64,000 nucleotides of DNA from Linum tenue (lineage: Eukaryota > Streptophyta > Magnoliopsida > Malpighiales > Linaceae). The translations under genes and the position numbers were made by a program. Positions 34,177 through 45,318 of this stretch are shown piece after piece. Under the pieces are notes generated by a model. The model had not been told where the DNA came from, did not search any database, and saw nothing but the letters and a program-made list of their open reading frames with translations. Every line of letters begins with the position of its first letter. Positions within the stretch are counted from its first letter, which is position 1. The stretch lies in the NCBI GenBank assembly GCA_946122785.1, contig CAMGYJ010000010.1, forward strand, positions 35,319,608-35,383,607, read 5' to 3'.

Positions 34177-36558
34177 ATGAATTTGACCAAACTCGGCCAT
34201 CATCTCTCCGCATCAATCAGAAGAGCATCGACGGGAAAGCCAACCGTAACTCTCGCAACCTTAGAGACCCTTCTGCAGCAATGCCGAAACTCGAGTCACT
34301 TCGATCAAATCCTTTCCCAAATGGTCATCACTGGCTTCCTGGGCGACACTTTCGCTGCTAGCAGGCTGCTGAAATTCTCCACTGACTCGCTCTTCGTTCC
34401 CATCGCCCACTCCCACCGCATCTTCACTCACGTTCGGGGCCCCAACGGGTTCATCTGTAACACCATGATGAGGGCTCATGTACGGAGAAATCGTCCGGAG
34501 CAGGCTCTGCTTGTTTACACATTGATGCGGGACGGTGATGTCGCGGCCGATACTTACACGTATCCGATTCTCCTGCAGTCTTGTTCACAGAGGCTAGCGG
34601 AGGTTGAAGGGAGATTGATTCATGGCCAAGTGATTAAGGTGGGTTTTGATTCTGATGTTTATGTGGGGAATACGTTGATTAATATGTATGCGGTTTGTGG
34701 GTGTTTGGGTGATGCACGCAAAGTGTTCGATGAAAGTTGTGCCTTGGACTCGGTATCCTGGAATTCGATGTTGGCAGGGTATGTATCGGCAGATAACGTG
34801 GATGAGGCGAAGTGGTTGTATGAAAGGATGCCTGAGAGGAACGTAATCGCTTCGAATTCTATGATTGTGTTGCTTGGGAGGAGTGGGCATTTGGAAGAGG
34901 CTGCTAAGGTGTTCGATGAAATGCCTGAGAGAGACTTGGTATCGTGGAGTGCGTTGGTATCTTGTTATGAGCAGAATGAGAGGTACGATGAGGCGTTGAG
35001 GAAGTTTAAGGAAATGGTTGTTGATGGAGTACTGGTGGACGAGGTTGTGCTGATCACTGTTCTTTCTGCTTGTACTCATTTAGTGGTAGCTATGACAGGG
35101 CAGTTGATCCATGCTTTGGCTATCAAAGCTGGGATTGAGTTATACATTAACCTTCAAAATGCCTTGATTCATATGTACTCCATTTGTGGAGAATTAGTTG
35201 CTGCTGAAAAGTTGTTCAGCTCTGGCTGCACCTTGGACCTTATATCGTGGAACTCTATGATCTCCGGGTACTTGAGATGCGGGGAAGTGGAGAAGGCTAG
35301 GAGCTTATTTGATTCGATGCCGCAGAGGGACACTGTGTCATGGAGTGTGCTGATATCAGGCTATGCCCAACGCGATCGGTTTGCTGATGCATTGGCATTG
35401 TTCCAGGATATGCAGCTTGAAGGGATTCAGCCTGATGAAACCGTTCTGGTGAGTGTTATCTCAGCTTGCACACACTTGTCTGCCCTCGACCAAGGTGCAT
35501 GGATTCATGCATATATTAGGAAGAAGCAAATGAAAGTTAATGTCATACTAGGGACAACCCTTATTGACATGTACATGAAATTCGGTTCAGTACCAAATGC
35601 CATGGAAGTTTTCAGAGCCATGGAAGAAAAGGGGGTATCAACTTGGAATGCTCTTATTCTGGGTTTGGCGATGAATGGGTTCGTGAAGGAGTCCCTCGCC
35701 ACTTTTTCGGAGATGAAGGAGTGTAATATTGTGCCAAATGAAATAACGTTTCTAGCTGTGCTTGGTGCTTGCAGACACATGGGCTTGGTAGAGGAAGGGC
35801 GTCGCCATTTCGACGCCATGTCCCGAAAGCACGGAATAGAACCGACTATCAAACACTATGGATGCATGGTTGATCTTCTTGGACGTGCAGGTAAGCTAAC
35901 AGAAGCTGAAGAACTTATTGCCAACATGCCTGTGCCTCCTGATGTTTCAACTTGGGGTGCTTTACTCGGGGCTTGTAAAAAACACGGGGACAATGTGATG
36001 GGAGAAAGAGTGGGAAGAAAATTAGTAGATCTTCAACCGGAGCATGATGGCTTTCATGTTTTATTGTCCAACATATATGCTTCAAAGGGCAGCTGGGATA
36101 ATGTGCATGAGATTCGAGGGATGATGAGGCAACACGGTGTGATTAAGACACCGGGTTGTAGCATGATTGAGGTGAAGGGAACAATTCACGAATTTCTCGC
36201 AGGTGATAAGACACACCCTCAGAGCGAAGATATCGAGAAAATGCTGGATGATATGGCTAAGAAACTAAAGATGGAAGGTTATGCACCAGATACACGTGAA
36301 GTTTTGCTTGACATTGACGAAGAAGATAAAGAAACCACATTGTTTAGACACAGCGAGAAGATTGCAATCGCCTTTGGGCTTCTCACCATTGACGCACCTA
36401 CACCAATAAGAATCATGAAGAATTTGCGGATATGCAATGATTGTCACATGGCAGCTAAGTTAATCTCTAGAGCTTATGATCGCGAAATCGTGGTGAGGGA
36501 TCGACATCGGTTCCATCACTTCAAGCAGGGCTCATGCTCATGCCTGGATTATTGGTGA
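34177..36558 (+). CDS. PLS-DYW pentatricopeptide repeat protein (organelle RNA editing type)
   Basis: This is a single uninterrupted 793-residue frame, the normal form for plant PPR genes. The N-terminus (MNLTKLGHHLSASIRR, few acids, Ser/Arg-rich) looks like an organelle transit peptide. From about residue 80 onward come tandem P, L and S motifs, with repeated SWNSMLAGY, VSWSALVSCY and EKGVSTWNALILG phrases. E and E+ domains follow (PGCSMIEVKGTIHEFLAGDK). The last ~93 residues form a complete DYW domain with HSE near residue 725, CNDCH near 753 and the terminal DYW, the zinc-binding cytidine-deaminase-like signature. Such proteins bind a specific organelle transcript and convert C to U. The target and the exact orthologue are not known from sequence alone. 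It is intact, unlike most of its surroundings. Confidence 0.93.
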   Translation: MNLTKLGHHLSASIRRASTGKPTVTLATLETLLQQCRNSSHFDQILSQMVITGFLGDTFAASRLLKFSTDSLFVPIAHSHRIFTHVRGPNGFICNTMMRAHVRRNRPEQALLVYTLMRDGDVAADTYTYPILLQSCSQRLAEVEGRLIHGQVIKVGFDSDVYVGNTLINMYAVCGCLGDARKVFDESCALDSVSWNSMLAGYVSADNVDEAKWLYERMPERNVIASNSMIVLLGRSGHLEEAAKVFDEMPERDLVSWSALVSCYEQNERYDEALRKFKEMVVDGVLVDEVVLITVLSACTHLVVAMTGQLIHALAIKAGIELYINLQNALIHMYSICGELVAAEKLFSSGCTLDLISWNSMISGYLRCGEVEKARSLFDSMPQRDTVSWSVLISGYAQRDRFADALALFQDMQLEGIQPDETVLVSVISACTHLSALDQGAWIHAYIRKKQMKVNVILGTTLIDMYMKFGSVPNAMEVFRAMEEKGVSTWNALILGLAMNGFVKESLATFSEMKECNIVPNEITFLAVLGACRHMGLVEEGRRHFDAMSRKHGIEPTIKHYGCMVDLLGRAGKLTEAEELIANMPVPPDVSTWGALLGACKKHGDNVMGERVGRKLVDLQPEHDGFHVLLSNIYASKGSWDNVHEIRGMMRQHGVIKTPGCSMIEVKGTIHEFLAGDKTHPQSEDIEKMLDDMAKKLKMEGYAPDTREVLLDIDEEDKETTLFRHSEKIAIAFGLLTIDAPTPIRIMKNLRICNDCHMAAKLISRAYDREIVVRDRHRFHHFKQGSCSCLDYW

Positions 36559-37035
36559 CGGAAAGCTTCAGCCTTCGTATATAATCATCTTTTTCTCGAA
36601 TCTGTCATTTATGCTCATTGTGCATTTGTGCACTTGTACATGAATCATGATGTTTACGCTGCTCGCTTGAATACGTGATGGTGCCAGAGGATCTTCTGTG
36701 TAGCCATATCTCCTGAATCCAATTTGGCATGTAAATCCTACTACGAGATTCGTATGTTGGACTAGAGCACCTATAAATACAGAGGCTTACATAACTTTTT
36801 GTACAAGTACTGCAACATGAGACTGGAAACGAGCTCCTTGAGTGAAACTTCATTTTTGTCTGCTCAACTAGCGAAGCTTGATAGTTGATACCGATTCGTT
36901 GCGAATGAATATGTTCGAACTTAGGAATGGTCTTTGCTCATGATTCTGGATACTTCCTCTGTTTGGAGAGAGAATCAGAGATACCTCAATGAAGAACAAA
37001 GATCAGACAAATATCTAAGTCGCCTCCTTTTCGAA
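36559..37035. other. 3' region of the PPR gene and spacer
   Basis: It probably contains the 3' untranslated region of the upstream PPR gene. I see no further gene or element. Confidence 0.4.
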
Positions 37036-37390
37036 ACACAGTAATGAATTTGCTTTCTCAGCTCCATTTCAAACTCCATCTCCAATGGAATGTATTAAGC
37101 AGTCCACTTCATCTGCATCATCTATTTCTTTCATGTGCTGAAATAGTAAACCTAGAGTTTGATATGCAGGCTCCATATGAGTCCCAACTGTATCACCCAC
37201 AACAAAACTGTATACTTGATTCCTTACTCCAATCCAATTCTTCCCCAACACTTTCTTGCTCACGATTCCTCCATCAAATTTGATTTCCTCATCCTTGCAG
37301 ACTTCCTCCATTTGCCTTCAGCTGCATAAATGTTTGATAACATCATATAAGTACTGGCCACATTTGGTTGTAAATTCAGCACCCTTAAGT
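37036..37390 (-). pseudogene. Partial duplicate of the PGN 3' end
   Basis: These 355 bases match about 38777-39140, the last part of the PGN gene plus its downstream flank, in the same orientation. On the minus strand LNLQPNVASTYMMLSNIYAA and VYSFVVGDTVGTHMEPAYQT are readable but interrupted. Frame changes near 37260-37300 and divergent sequence upstream show that it is a dead fragment. It is separated from the parent by the Agenet fragment. Confidence 0.85.
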
Positions 37391-37875
37391 TCCATTCTTT
37401 TTGGGTTTCGGGTATCTGGGTTTCAAACACAAGTGAATTGCAAGAAGAAGCAATGAAATGGTTACTAGTCTGTGCAGCGAGCCAGCGATCCAGTCTACAG
37501 CATATTGGATTGAACAGTTTCGGTTCTAAAATTTCTAGACTTACTGGTTTCAATTTCGTAATTTCTCTTCAAAAAGTACAGCAAATAGCATGCCGAATGA
37601 AATCATTTTCAATATGATTTTACTCTCTGTTTGGTTCAACTTTGGACTGAATTGGACCATGCAAATCTCTGGATGGAACAAACAATTTTGGGCTGTTCAT
37701 TCAGATTGCCACATATTCGAGATCTACAATTGTGCAAGAAAGTTCAACATAATAAAAAAGCACAATCGATAGAGATGCACTGAGTTCAAGTCCACACAAC
37801 TGAAGCATTTGCCAGAAAAGCTAGTAGTGTGCTAAGAGCATAAAAATTTAAAATTCGGACCTTTGAAGGAACAAC

Positions 37876-38400
37876 CTATTTGCCGTTAAACCATTCCTGA
37901 TGATGTGGCCTCAAATCAGCCTGATTGAGAACATTATCTTCTCATCAGTATCTTTGAAGTAAACCATATACTTGCAGTTGATCAAAACCTCTGCAATCAC
38001 TCGAATCCCCCAGCCCTCGTTATAGTAAGCATCCACTTCACCCATCACCTTGAATCCATCCACAATAATGGTCTCCGGTAGACAAGGCCTTATGTGGCAA
38101 GCACAAATATCTTCCCTGAGAAACTCGGTATCATCATCATTTGTCAGGGTTTTGTATTCAATAAGGTGCTTGTCTTCAACCGAAGCTTCAATAATTGTTG
38201 CAGCAAACCAAGCGCCTTCAAAACCCTCGTCGTCAGTGGTCACCTCGACTTGCATGCCTTCAGTGAACTTCATCATTTCCTCGGGCCGACTTGAGTCTGC
38301 CTTCTGCTCAGACAACTTCTTCCCTTTTCCAACTTTTGTGGAGTTTTTCTCTGGTGGCTTTGCATGGCTAACAGAAGAACTCTCACGTTTCGCTACTTAG
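37876..38400 (-). pseudogene. Agenet/Tudor-like domain fragment
   Basis: The frame reads AKRESSSVSHAKPPEKNSTK, then EEMMKFTEGMQVEVTTDDEG, FEGAWFAATIIEAS, TEFLREDICACHIRP and NCKYMVYFKDTDE. These are the two Agenet units of plant DUF724/Agenet proteins, which bind histone marks or take part in RNA transport. After KIMFS the frame goes to a stop. A 2-base shift near 37921 would give the family-like ending DLRPHHQEWFNGK at the TAG of 37876. There is no clear ATG at the 5' side, where an acceptor-like TAG precedes the frame. It is therefore a single exon or broken remnant. It may still be part of a spliced gene, but no other exons are visible. Confidence 0.6.
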
Positions 38401-38821
38401 CTTGGCCTAGTTTCAGTTTTCTCTTGTGACCTCAGCATGTTTATGAAGAGATTCAAAGACGTTGAGACAGTGTGAACAAGAACAAATGCTACCTCGGATC
38501 AGTCAGTTCTCTACTTTCCTCAGCCTAAGAAGCTGATTATATCCAGGATTAAGAATTCCCCAAAATGATAATCAAGCAACGGAGCAGGAAAAGCCATTAA
38601 GTTCTAAATAGCTCACCTCTTTCTCCCGCTGACGCTGCTCGAATGGTGGCTCCACTTCCCTTTAACTTACTCCCTGAGCAAACTCAAATTTTTCTCTTCA
38701 AACACAATCTGCTTTCTCGAGCTTCTGAAGAACACCGTGAATTTCCCGCCAGCGTGTTCTGCAGTTATAGTCCCTTCCCGCACGGTAATGAATTTGCTTA
38801 TAATGCTATCTCAGCTCCATT
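38401..38821. other. Spacer downstream of PGN
   Basis: It holds the 3' flank of the PGN gene and, from 38777, the start of the segment copied at 37036-37390. No independent gene is seen. Confidence 0.4.
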
Positions 38822-40810
38822 TCAAACCCCATTTTCAATGGCATGTATTAAGCAGTCCACTTCATCTTCATCATCTATTTCTTTCATGTGCTGAAATAGC
38901 AAACCTAGAGTTTGATATGCTCGCTCCATATGAGTCCCAACTGTATCACCCACAACAAAACTGTATACTTGATTCTTTACTTCAATGCAACTCTTCCCCG
39001 ACACTTTCTTGCTCACGATCTCCTTCATCAATTTCCTCATCCTTGCAGACTCCCTCCATTCGCCTTCAGCTGCATAAATGTTCGACAGCATGACATAAGT
39101 ACTGACAACATTTGGTTGTAAATCCAGCACCCTTAAGGCAGCCAACTTGGCCAGACCTGGAAGGCTATGGGTTTTACAAGCGCTAAGAAGTGCACCCCAA
39201 ACAGATTCATCAGGCTTAAATGGCATACTCTGTATCAGTTCATAGGCCTCCTCAACTCTCCCGGCTCTGCCCAGCAAATCCACAACACACCCATAAATCT
39301 CTTGATTAGGCTTGATCTTGTAATGATCCATCACAGAGTTGAAGTAGTTCAGCCCCTGATCGACTAGTCCAGCATGACTACAAGAACTTAGAACTGCCAT
39401 GAACACTATTTGATCAGGTTTTACATCTGCCTTCACCATCTCTTCAAATAATGCTACAGCCTCTTCCCCATATCCATGAGCACCATACCCTATCATCATA
39501 GATGTCCATGACACCAGATCCCTGACAGGCATTTCATTGAAAATTTTATGTGCCTCAGTTATGCTACCACACTTGGCGTACATGTCTATCAAGGAATTAA
39601 CCAATGCCAAGTTACTGTTAAGTCCTCTGCGGATGATTCCTCCATGAACCTGCTGCCCACAACTGATGACTGCTAAGTTAGCACAGGCTGCTGTCACACT
39701 GGTGAATGTAAAGCAATTCGGAGTAAAACCTTCCGATTCCATTCGGGAGAATACCAAGAGGGACTGAGTAGAATCAAACTTCTCATATCCTGATATTAAA
39801 GTATTCCATGTAATCAAGTCCTTTTGCCTCATTTCAGTGAAACACTGGTTTGCCAAAGGCAAGCAAACAAACCTACAATACATATCTAGTATGGAGTTCA
39901 TGACAGGAGTGTCAGATTCAAAACCATGTTTCATAGCTGCCGCGTGCATTTGCTGGCCATAGCTCTGTGAACCAGTTGAAGCACAAGCTCTAACAGCAAT
40001 TGAAAAGCTGTGAGGGTTAAGTTCCACTCCCTCCTGCGAGTCATCAGATGCAACACAATGTAAGGCAGTTTTATACCAGCAACGAAACAATACTTACAAA
40101 ATCAGGTTACTACTTAACAGTTGAGATACGACTCTATAACATTTGTTAATTATCCATCTATTGTCATGACATTAAGAGCTTGTTTCATCCATACTTACAT
40201 GTATCATCTGCTTGAAAACTCGGAGTGCGCTGTGGCCCCTGCCACGGTGGGTGTAACCAGTAATCAATGTAGTCCATGAAACTGCATTCTTTTCCCTAAT
40301 ATGCTGAAACGCCATGCAAGCATCCCTCATGCTAGTACAACAAGTAGCATACATATCCATGAGTGCATTGTCCACGTAAATGAAGCCTTCCATCCCACGC
40401 TTAACGACCAAACTATGAACCGAGCGCCCACGAGAAACATCCTTCATACCTTTACAAACCTTCAAGACGCTCGAGAAAGTGAAAGCATTCGGCACGATTT
40501 CTTTCCTCAACATCTCGCAGAAGACTCCCCAAGCCCGCGTATTCTGGCTGCGGGCGGCGTAGCCAGTCACCATGGCCGTCCAGGCAACGACGTCTCTGTC
40601 GGGCATTTCGTCGAACAGGTCGCGCGCTTCGGTAGCCAGGCCTTGGTCGAAGAAGGACTTAATGAGGCTGGTGGCCAAAACGGAGGGACCCTTTGGCGCG
40701 GCGGAGAAAGGGCTTGAGTTGTTGGTTTGGGACCATTGGAGGAAGTCCTCGGCGAACGTCGGGAGAGGCTGCGATTGAAGAGCGGAAAGTTGCCTTCTTG
40801 TGTAGCGCAT
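38822..40810 (-). CDS. PGN: E-class pentatricopeptide repeat protein, PGN-like
   Basis: There are two exons: 40199-40810 (start MRYTRRQLSALQSQPLPTF) and 38822-40033. They are joined across a GTAAGT donor after QMIH and a CGCAG acceptor before EGVELNPHSFSIAVRACAS, giving 607 residues. PLS-type PPR motifs run along most of the length (DEMPDRDVVAWTAMVTGY, MDMYATCCTSMRDACMAF, WNTLISGYEKFDS, VSWTSMMIGYGAHGYGEEA). An E domain lies at the end (SCIEVKNQVYSFVVGD), and there is no DYW domain. Length, order and wording closely follow Arabidopsis PGN (At1g56570, about 611 residues), a mitochondrial PPR protein linked to salt and abscisic acid responses. As I recall it, the Arabidopsis gene is next to At1g56560, the invertase found here at 45692, which supports orthology. 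Confidence 0.85.
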
Positions 40811-41515
40811 AAGAACCAGCGAACATGATGATGGTGTATGATGAAGTGTGGTAATTCGCTTTCGCTCGCTTTGGAGGAAATCTAGCAGTTCTGCGGCTTA
40901 CTTATGTTGGCCGAGCTAATTTGCAGCATGCGCCGCACCATCAGTTTACCTCCAACAGGGACAAGAGAATCAAGAGGTCGACGGTGGAAGACTGGCGTCG
41001 GCGGAGTGTCGTCTGCCGAAACGAAAAAGTTAAACTGCTCACAGGTCAAAGTGTGAGTAGATACTCACTGACCCATGAGCTGAGAGGAGAGAGGGAGAGA
41101 AGGTCTGGCACTTTTTTGGGTGGGTTTTGGGCGGCCCGAAGTTTTGGGCGGAGAAAGTGGGCGGGTTTGGGCGAGCTGGGCGGGAGGTGGGTTTATTTTT
41201 GGGGCAATCGAAATTTTGGGCGGGAAAGTGGGAGAAGAGTGAAATAATTCGGGGTGGGCTTGCAGCCTAGTAAGGGCTGCCCGCCGAGGGCCCATGGGCC
41301 GAAGGCTCATAAAACAATTTTTTGGGCCGATATTGACATGACCTGATAGGATATGTTTTTGTAAAAGGACGAATATTGGTATGGCATTATGAGATACTAG
41401 TCTGGGTTTTACAGATATTTGTTGACATGTGTTGACATAATATCAATTCCTAATTCCCTTAAGTTTTTTTTACACTCGTTCAGTTATGCATTGTCATTAA
41501 TAGTTGTCTTGTGCA

Positions 41516-42030
41516 GGGATGTTTGTAGGTTTTCGTCGTCGATGGTGTTCCTTATGGTTGAGAGATCAATTCGCAGTCGGGATGTTGACTACGCAAGTCA
41601 GCGAGTCGTGCAATGCACAAGTGCGACTTTTATTGAAAATGATTTGGACTTGTTTTTCATTCACTTTAGCAGGTACGCATAATATTTATTTGCCTTTCTT
41701 TGATATTAGTCTACTTAAATTTTGGATATTTGTCAGCGTTGTCCGGATATTTATATGCTATTGTTAAATATTACTTTGTTTAGTTGAGATATTAATATTG
41801 GTTTGAGTGGATATTAGTCTGGGCACTAAACTCTTTCTCGTGCTTTGTAAATGTAGTTTGTTGGCTGAAAAAAGACGCAAGGACACTGAGTCGGACTACA
41901 ATGGGAAACAATCGGTTCCTTATATTATGATGGAGGATAGCCCGTTCCTACAACATGCGGCAAATGTCTTTACTCCTAACATCTTCAATCGGATACAAAA
42001 TCAGTATTTGAAAACTGAACCCTATCTAAA
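41516..42030 (+). pseudogene. FAR1-like transposase-derived fragment
   Basis: After a CTTGTGCAG acceptor, a short exon reads GMFVGFRRRWCSLWLRDQFA followed by GMLTTQVSESCNAQVR and ends at GTACGC. From 41860 a second stretch reads LAEKRRKDTESDYNGKQSVP and FLQHAANVFTPNIFNRIQNQ. Both parts fit the C-terminal MULE core of FAR1/FHY3 proteins and Jittery-type transposases (AG-M-TTQ-SES and the ..A..YTP.IF..FQ motif). Catalytic parts and SWIM finger are missing. It may be this element's own decayed transposase or a captured FAR1 piece. Confidence 0.6.
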
Positions 42031-42165
42031 GGTCTTTACTCCTTGTGCACGTACTTGCGCTGCGACTTCAGCATCTTCTTCTTCCTCATCCTCCTCTGGC
42101 TGTGGCGGCGGTGACGGCGGTGGATTTCGTCGATGTCTCTTCACGTTCGTTTTATCCCTGCACGT

Positions 42166-43195
42166 ACAAATATCTAGATATATCAAACAATTATCCAAGC
42201 AATTCACAACAGATATCATGCTGGTTAAAAACCAATATCCAGATATATCAAACAATTATCCAGGGAAATTACAACTGATATCATGCTGACCAAAAACCAA
42301 TATCCAGATATATCAAACAATTATCCAAGCAATTCACAACAGATATCATGCTGGTTAAAAACCAATATCCAGATATATCAAACAATTATCCAGGGAAATC
42401 ACAACTGATATCATGCTGACCAAAAACCAATATCCAGATATATCAAACAATTATCCAAGCAATTCACAACAGATATCATGCTGGTTAAAAACCAATATCC
42501 AGATATATCAAACAATTATCCAGGGAAATCACAACTGATATCATGCTGACCAAAAACCAATATCCAGATATATCAAACAATTATCCAAGCAATTCACAAC
42601 AGATATCATGCTGGTTAAAAACCAATATCCAGATATATCAAACAATTATCCAGGGAAATCACAACTGATATCATGCTGACGAAAAACCAATATCCAGATA
42701 TATCAAACAATTATCCAAGCAATTCACAACAGATATCATGCTGGTTAAAAACCAATATCCAGATATATCAAACAATTATCCAGGGAAATCACAACTGATA
42801 TCATGCTGACCAAAAACCAATATCCAGATATATCAAACAATTATCCAGGCAAATCACAACTGATATCATGCTGATCAAAAACCAATATCCAGATATATCA
42901 AACAATAATCCAGGCAAGTCAGAACTCATATCATGCTGAGTAAAAACCAATATCCAGATATATCAAAGAAACAATCCAAGCAAAATACAATGGATATCCA
43001 TAATCAAAATAAATAATATCGGAACGCACACAAATCACATACAAATACCCAGATCCTATCAAACAACTATCCAAGAAAGTCATAACTGATATCATGCTCA
43101 AACAAAACCAATATCAAGATATATCAAACAATTATCCAGGCAAGTCAGAACTCATATCATGCTGAGTACAAACCAATATCCAGATATATCATCAA
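42166..43195. repeat. Minisatellite, 65-bp unit arranged as 130-bp dimers
   Basis: Units starting with TATCCAGATATATCAAACAA recur every 65 bases from 42171 to 42951, with degenerate units on to about 43190. Two alternating types differ in the second half (CAATTCACAACAGATATCAT against AAATCACAACTGATATCATG), giving about five 130-bp dimers. The last unit merges with the second TFCE exon. Confidence 0.93.
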
Positions 43196-43700
43196 ACCGG
43201 CTCAGCTTATCTTGAATTTTCTCTTTACCCAAAAATGCCACAGGCACCCTTCTATTCTTAGCCGAAAGCACATGCATTTCCTCTGCAAAAACCAGAACCC
43301 AGAAATCAGAATCAAGCTGTCCATTTAAATCAGCCGGCAAAGAAGAAGAACAAAATTCAATTTCCTTCGCGTACCTTCTTCTTCCTTAGTGGACTGGCCT
43401 TTATACCTGATGCACAGAGCTTCCAGGAAAGAAATGCCGGCGCTCAAATTCTGAGGACGAGCCAGCGACCCAGATCGGCCCGATCTCGCTTGGAAGTAGC
43501 GAACTCCATTCACCGTCCCGTCGTGCTTGCCATCACCATTGTCCCAGTCGACGCCAACCCAACTGCCGGAGTACCCTTCCACCGTTCCTACATACTTGAC
43601 GCTGCCGATTCGACGGGGATCCCCGACCGAGTGGACTCGCTGGCCAACTTTGAAGGAGATGAAACTCGTTTTGGCCGCTTCGCTTGCCGCCGTTGCTGGT
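43190..43700 (-). pseudogene. Tubulin folding cofactor E, first exons (CAP-Gly) captured
   Basis: Exon A (to 43375) reads FKVGQRVHSVGDPRRIGSVK, YVGTVEGYSGSWVGVDWDNG and DGKHDGTVNGVRYF, a complete CAP-Gly domain with its GKHDG motif, then ISFLEALCIRYKGQSTKEEE. Exon B (43282 to 43190) continues EMHVLSAKNRRVP and KIQDKLSRFDDISG. Splice sites (GTACGC donor, TTTTGCAG acceptor) are kept in phase. Arabidopsis TFCE/PFIFFERLING has the same order. It is the tubulin chaperone that assembles alpha/beta dimers. The leucine-rich repeat and ubiquitin-like parts are missing, and no in-frame ATG is found at the start. Coding sequence ends in the minisatellite. It is therefore a truncated copy inside a Pack-MULE, not a working gene. 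Confidence 0.82.
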
Positions 43701-44285
43701 CCGTCGCCGCCGCTTCGCTGCTTTGTCGTCGCCGCTTCGCTTGCTTCTTCGTCGTTTTCGTGAGAGGAGGAAAGTGAGAGAGAGGGGAAAAGTGGGAGAG
43801 AGAGGAATTAGAAGTGGTTCTGGCGGAGAAACTGAATTGGGGAAAGAATAGGTTTGATTTTTGAATTTTGAATTTGTGGGCTTGGTCAGCCATGGGTTCG
43901 GCCAGCCGACCCAAATCGACTCTCACCTTCTTCAACCCAAACCGGTGCCATCTTACTCTCACCCACGTGGACAATGGATCCACCGTGTGAGTATCTACTC
44001 ACACTTTATGCTGTGAGCAGCATAACTACATTGCTGCCGAAAGAGGAGGGACGGGTTCTTGTTTTGAATTGGAAGGGTGTGGAGTAGAGGAAGAAGGCTG
44101 GGCCGGGTAAGGAAGGCTGGGCCTCGGATAAGAAGTTGGGCCTAACAAGGGAAGAAGATGGGCTGGGGTTGGAGTTGGGCTTCAGTGGAGGCCAGAAATA
44201 AACAATTGCAATTTGCAAGGGGTTGGGTTTTTCTTTCCAGATGGGATTTCTCGAATGAAATGAGTCCAAGTATGGCAAATAGTAT

Positions 44286-45318
44286 GGCGCCGTTATAAAA
44301 AGTGCGGCACCGATAACGCGGAATATGATTGGGTCACGTGGAGCTGATGTGGCATGAGTTGGCTTGATTGACCCAAGCCCATGACCCATAATTACTGAGT
44401 ACAAAACCAGCCCGTCTATCCAACATTAACGAGGAATCGTTCTCCGTCCAAACAGTTTTGTGTATTAATTAATTATTAAATGAGTTTTTTTTCCGGGAAG
44501 ATTCAGAAAACAGAAACGCTGACCCGAGGGAAGGAACCAAAATCCAAAATGCAGTTTTGCGTTTCACCTTCTCCGACGGTCTCTCCAAATCAATCCGGTG
44601 ACTTGTTCGTGGTACCATGACGGCCCTGCTGGCGACGACGACAAAGAGTGAAGCAAAGATGAAGCCGGCGACGAGGAGGAGGGAGCTGTTTAAATTTGGG
44701 AAGTAGGCAGCGACAGTAGCAGCGACGATCACGATAGCAGCGGACACATCGAGTACGACGAGAGCAGAGCAACACAGTTGGCGTGGTTGTTGTGGTCCGA
44801 GAACTTGCTAGTGATTGTTTGTGTAGCAGTGACGGTGGAGTCATTGAAATGTCAATTGCTAGGTGGGGGATAATTGGGGACTTGAGAGAGAACTAGAGAG
44901 TTGAAGTGGAAGCGGAAGGGGAAGGAAGGTTCATGGGAGTGATTTTGGAGTCACTGTTGTTGTTGTTGTCACCAGAGTGATTTTGGAGATGGGATCGACC
45001 ACGAACAAGTAACCGGATTGATTTGGAGAGACCGCCGGAGAAGGTGAAACGCATAACTACCTTTTGGATTTTGGTTCCTTCCGTCGACGACCTCGGATCT
45101 GCGTTTCTGTTTTCTGAATCTTCCAAAAAGAACTAATTTAATTTTTAATTAATTAAAATACAAAACAGTTTGGACGGAAACGGTTCTCCAAGGTTAGTTT
45201 CGTACTCAGTAATAATGAGTCATGGGCTTGGGTCAATCAAGCCAGCTCATGCTACATCAGCTCTACGTGACCCAATCATATTTCGCGTCACTGATACCGC
45301 ACTTTTTATAGCGACACC
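44286..45318. mobile_element. Element with 320-340-bp terminal inverted repeats
   Basis: Arms 44286-44625 and about 45000-45318 are inverted copies at roughly 85 percent. They share TATAAAAAGTGCGG near the ends and CCAAATCAATCCGGT near the inside. TAGTAT(G) is found beside both ends, but a clean target duplication is not certain. The unique middle (44626-45000) gives on the minus strand a hydrophobic frame (AAIVIVAATVAAYFPNLNSS, LLLVAGFIFASLFVVVASRA) that resembles two membrane segments and could be a captured gene piece. No transposase is present. Confidence 0.7.

Larger units (their letters stand above)
41022..44033. mobile_element. Pack-MULE (3 kb) with FAR1-like and TFCE fragments
   Basis: Inner terminal repeats 41035-41068 and 43987-44020 match at 31 of 34 bases when inverted (CTGCTCACAG...AGTGTGAGTAGATACTCAC). 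Similarity extends outward more weakly. CTGCCGAAA at 41013-41021 and 44034-44042 is an exact 9-bp target duplication. Inside are a FAR1/MULE-type fragment on plus, a 65-bp minisatellite and the first exons of tubulin folding cofactor E on minus. There is no intact transposase. The element sits between PGN and the invertase, which are otherwise neighbours. Confidence 0.75.

Noticed and set aside
34261..35852. Minus-strand frames within the DYW PPR gene
   Set aside because: Shadows of a complete 793-residue PPR frame.
42166..43195. CRISPR-like spacing of repeats
   Set aside because: Units are contiguous 65-bp tandem copies with no unique spacers, in plant nuclear DNA.
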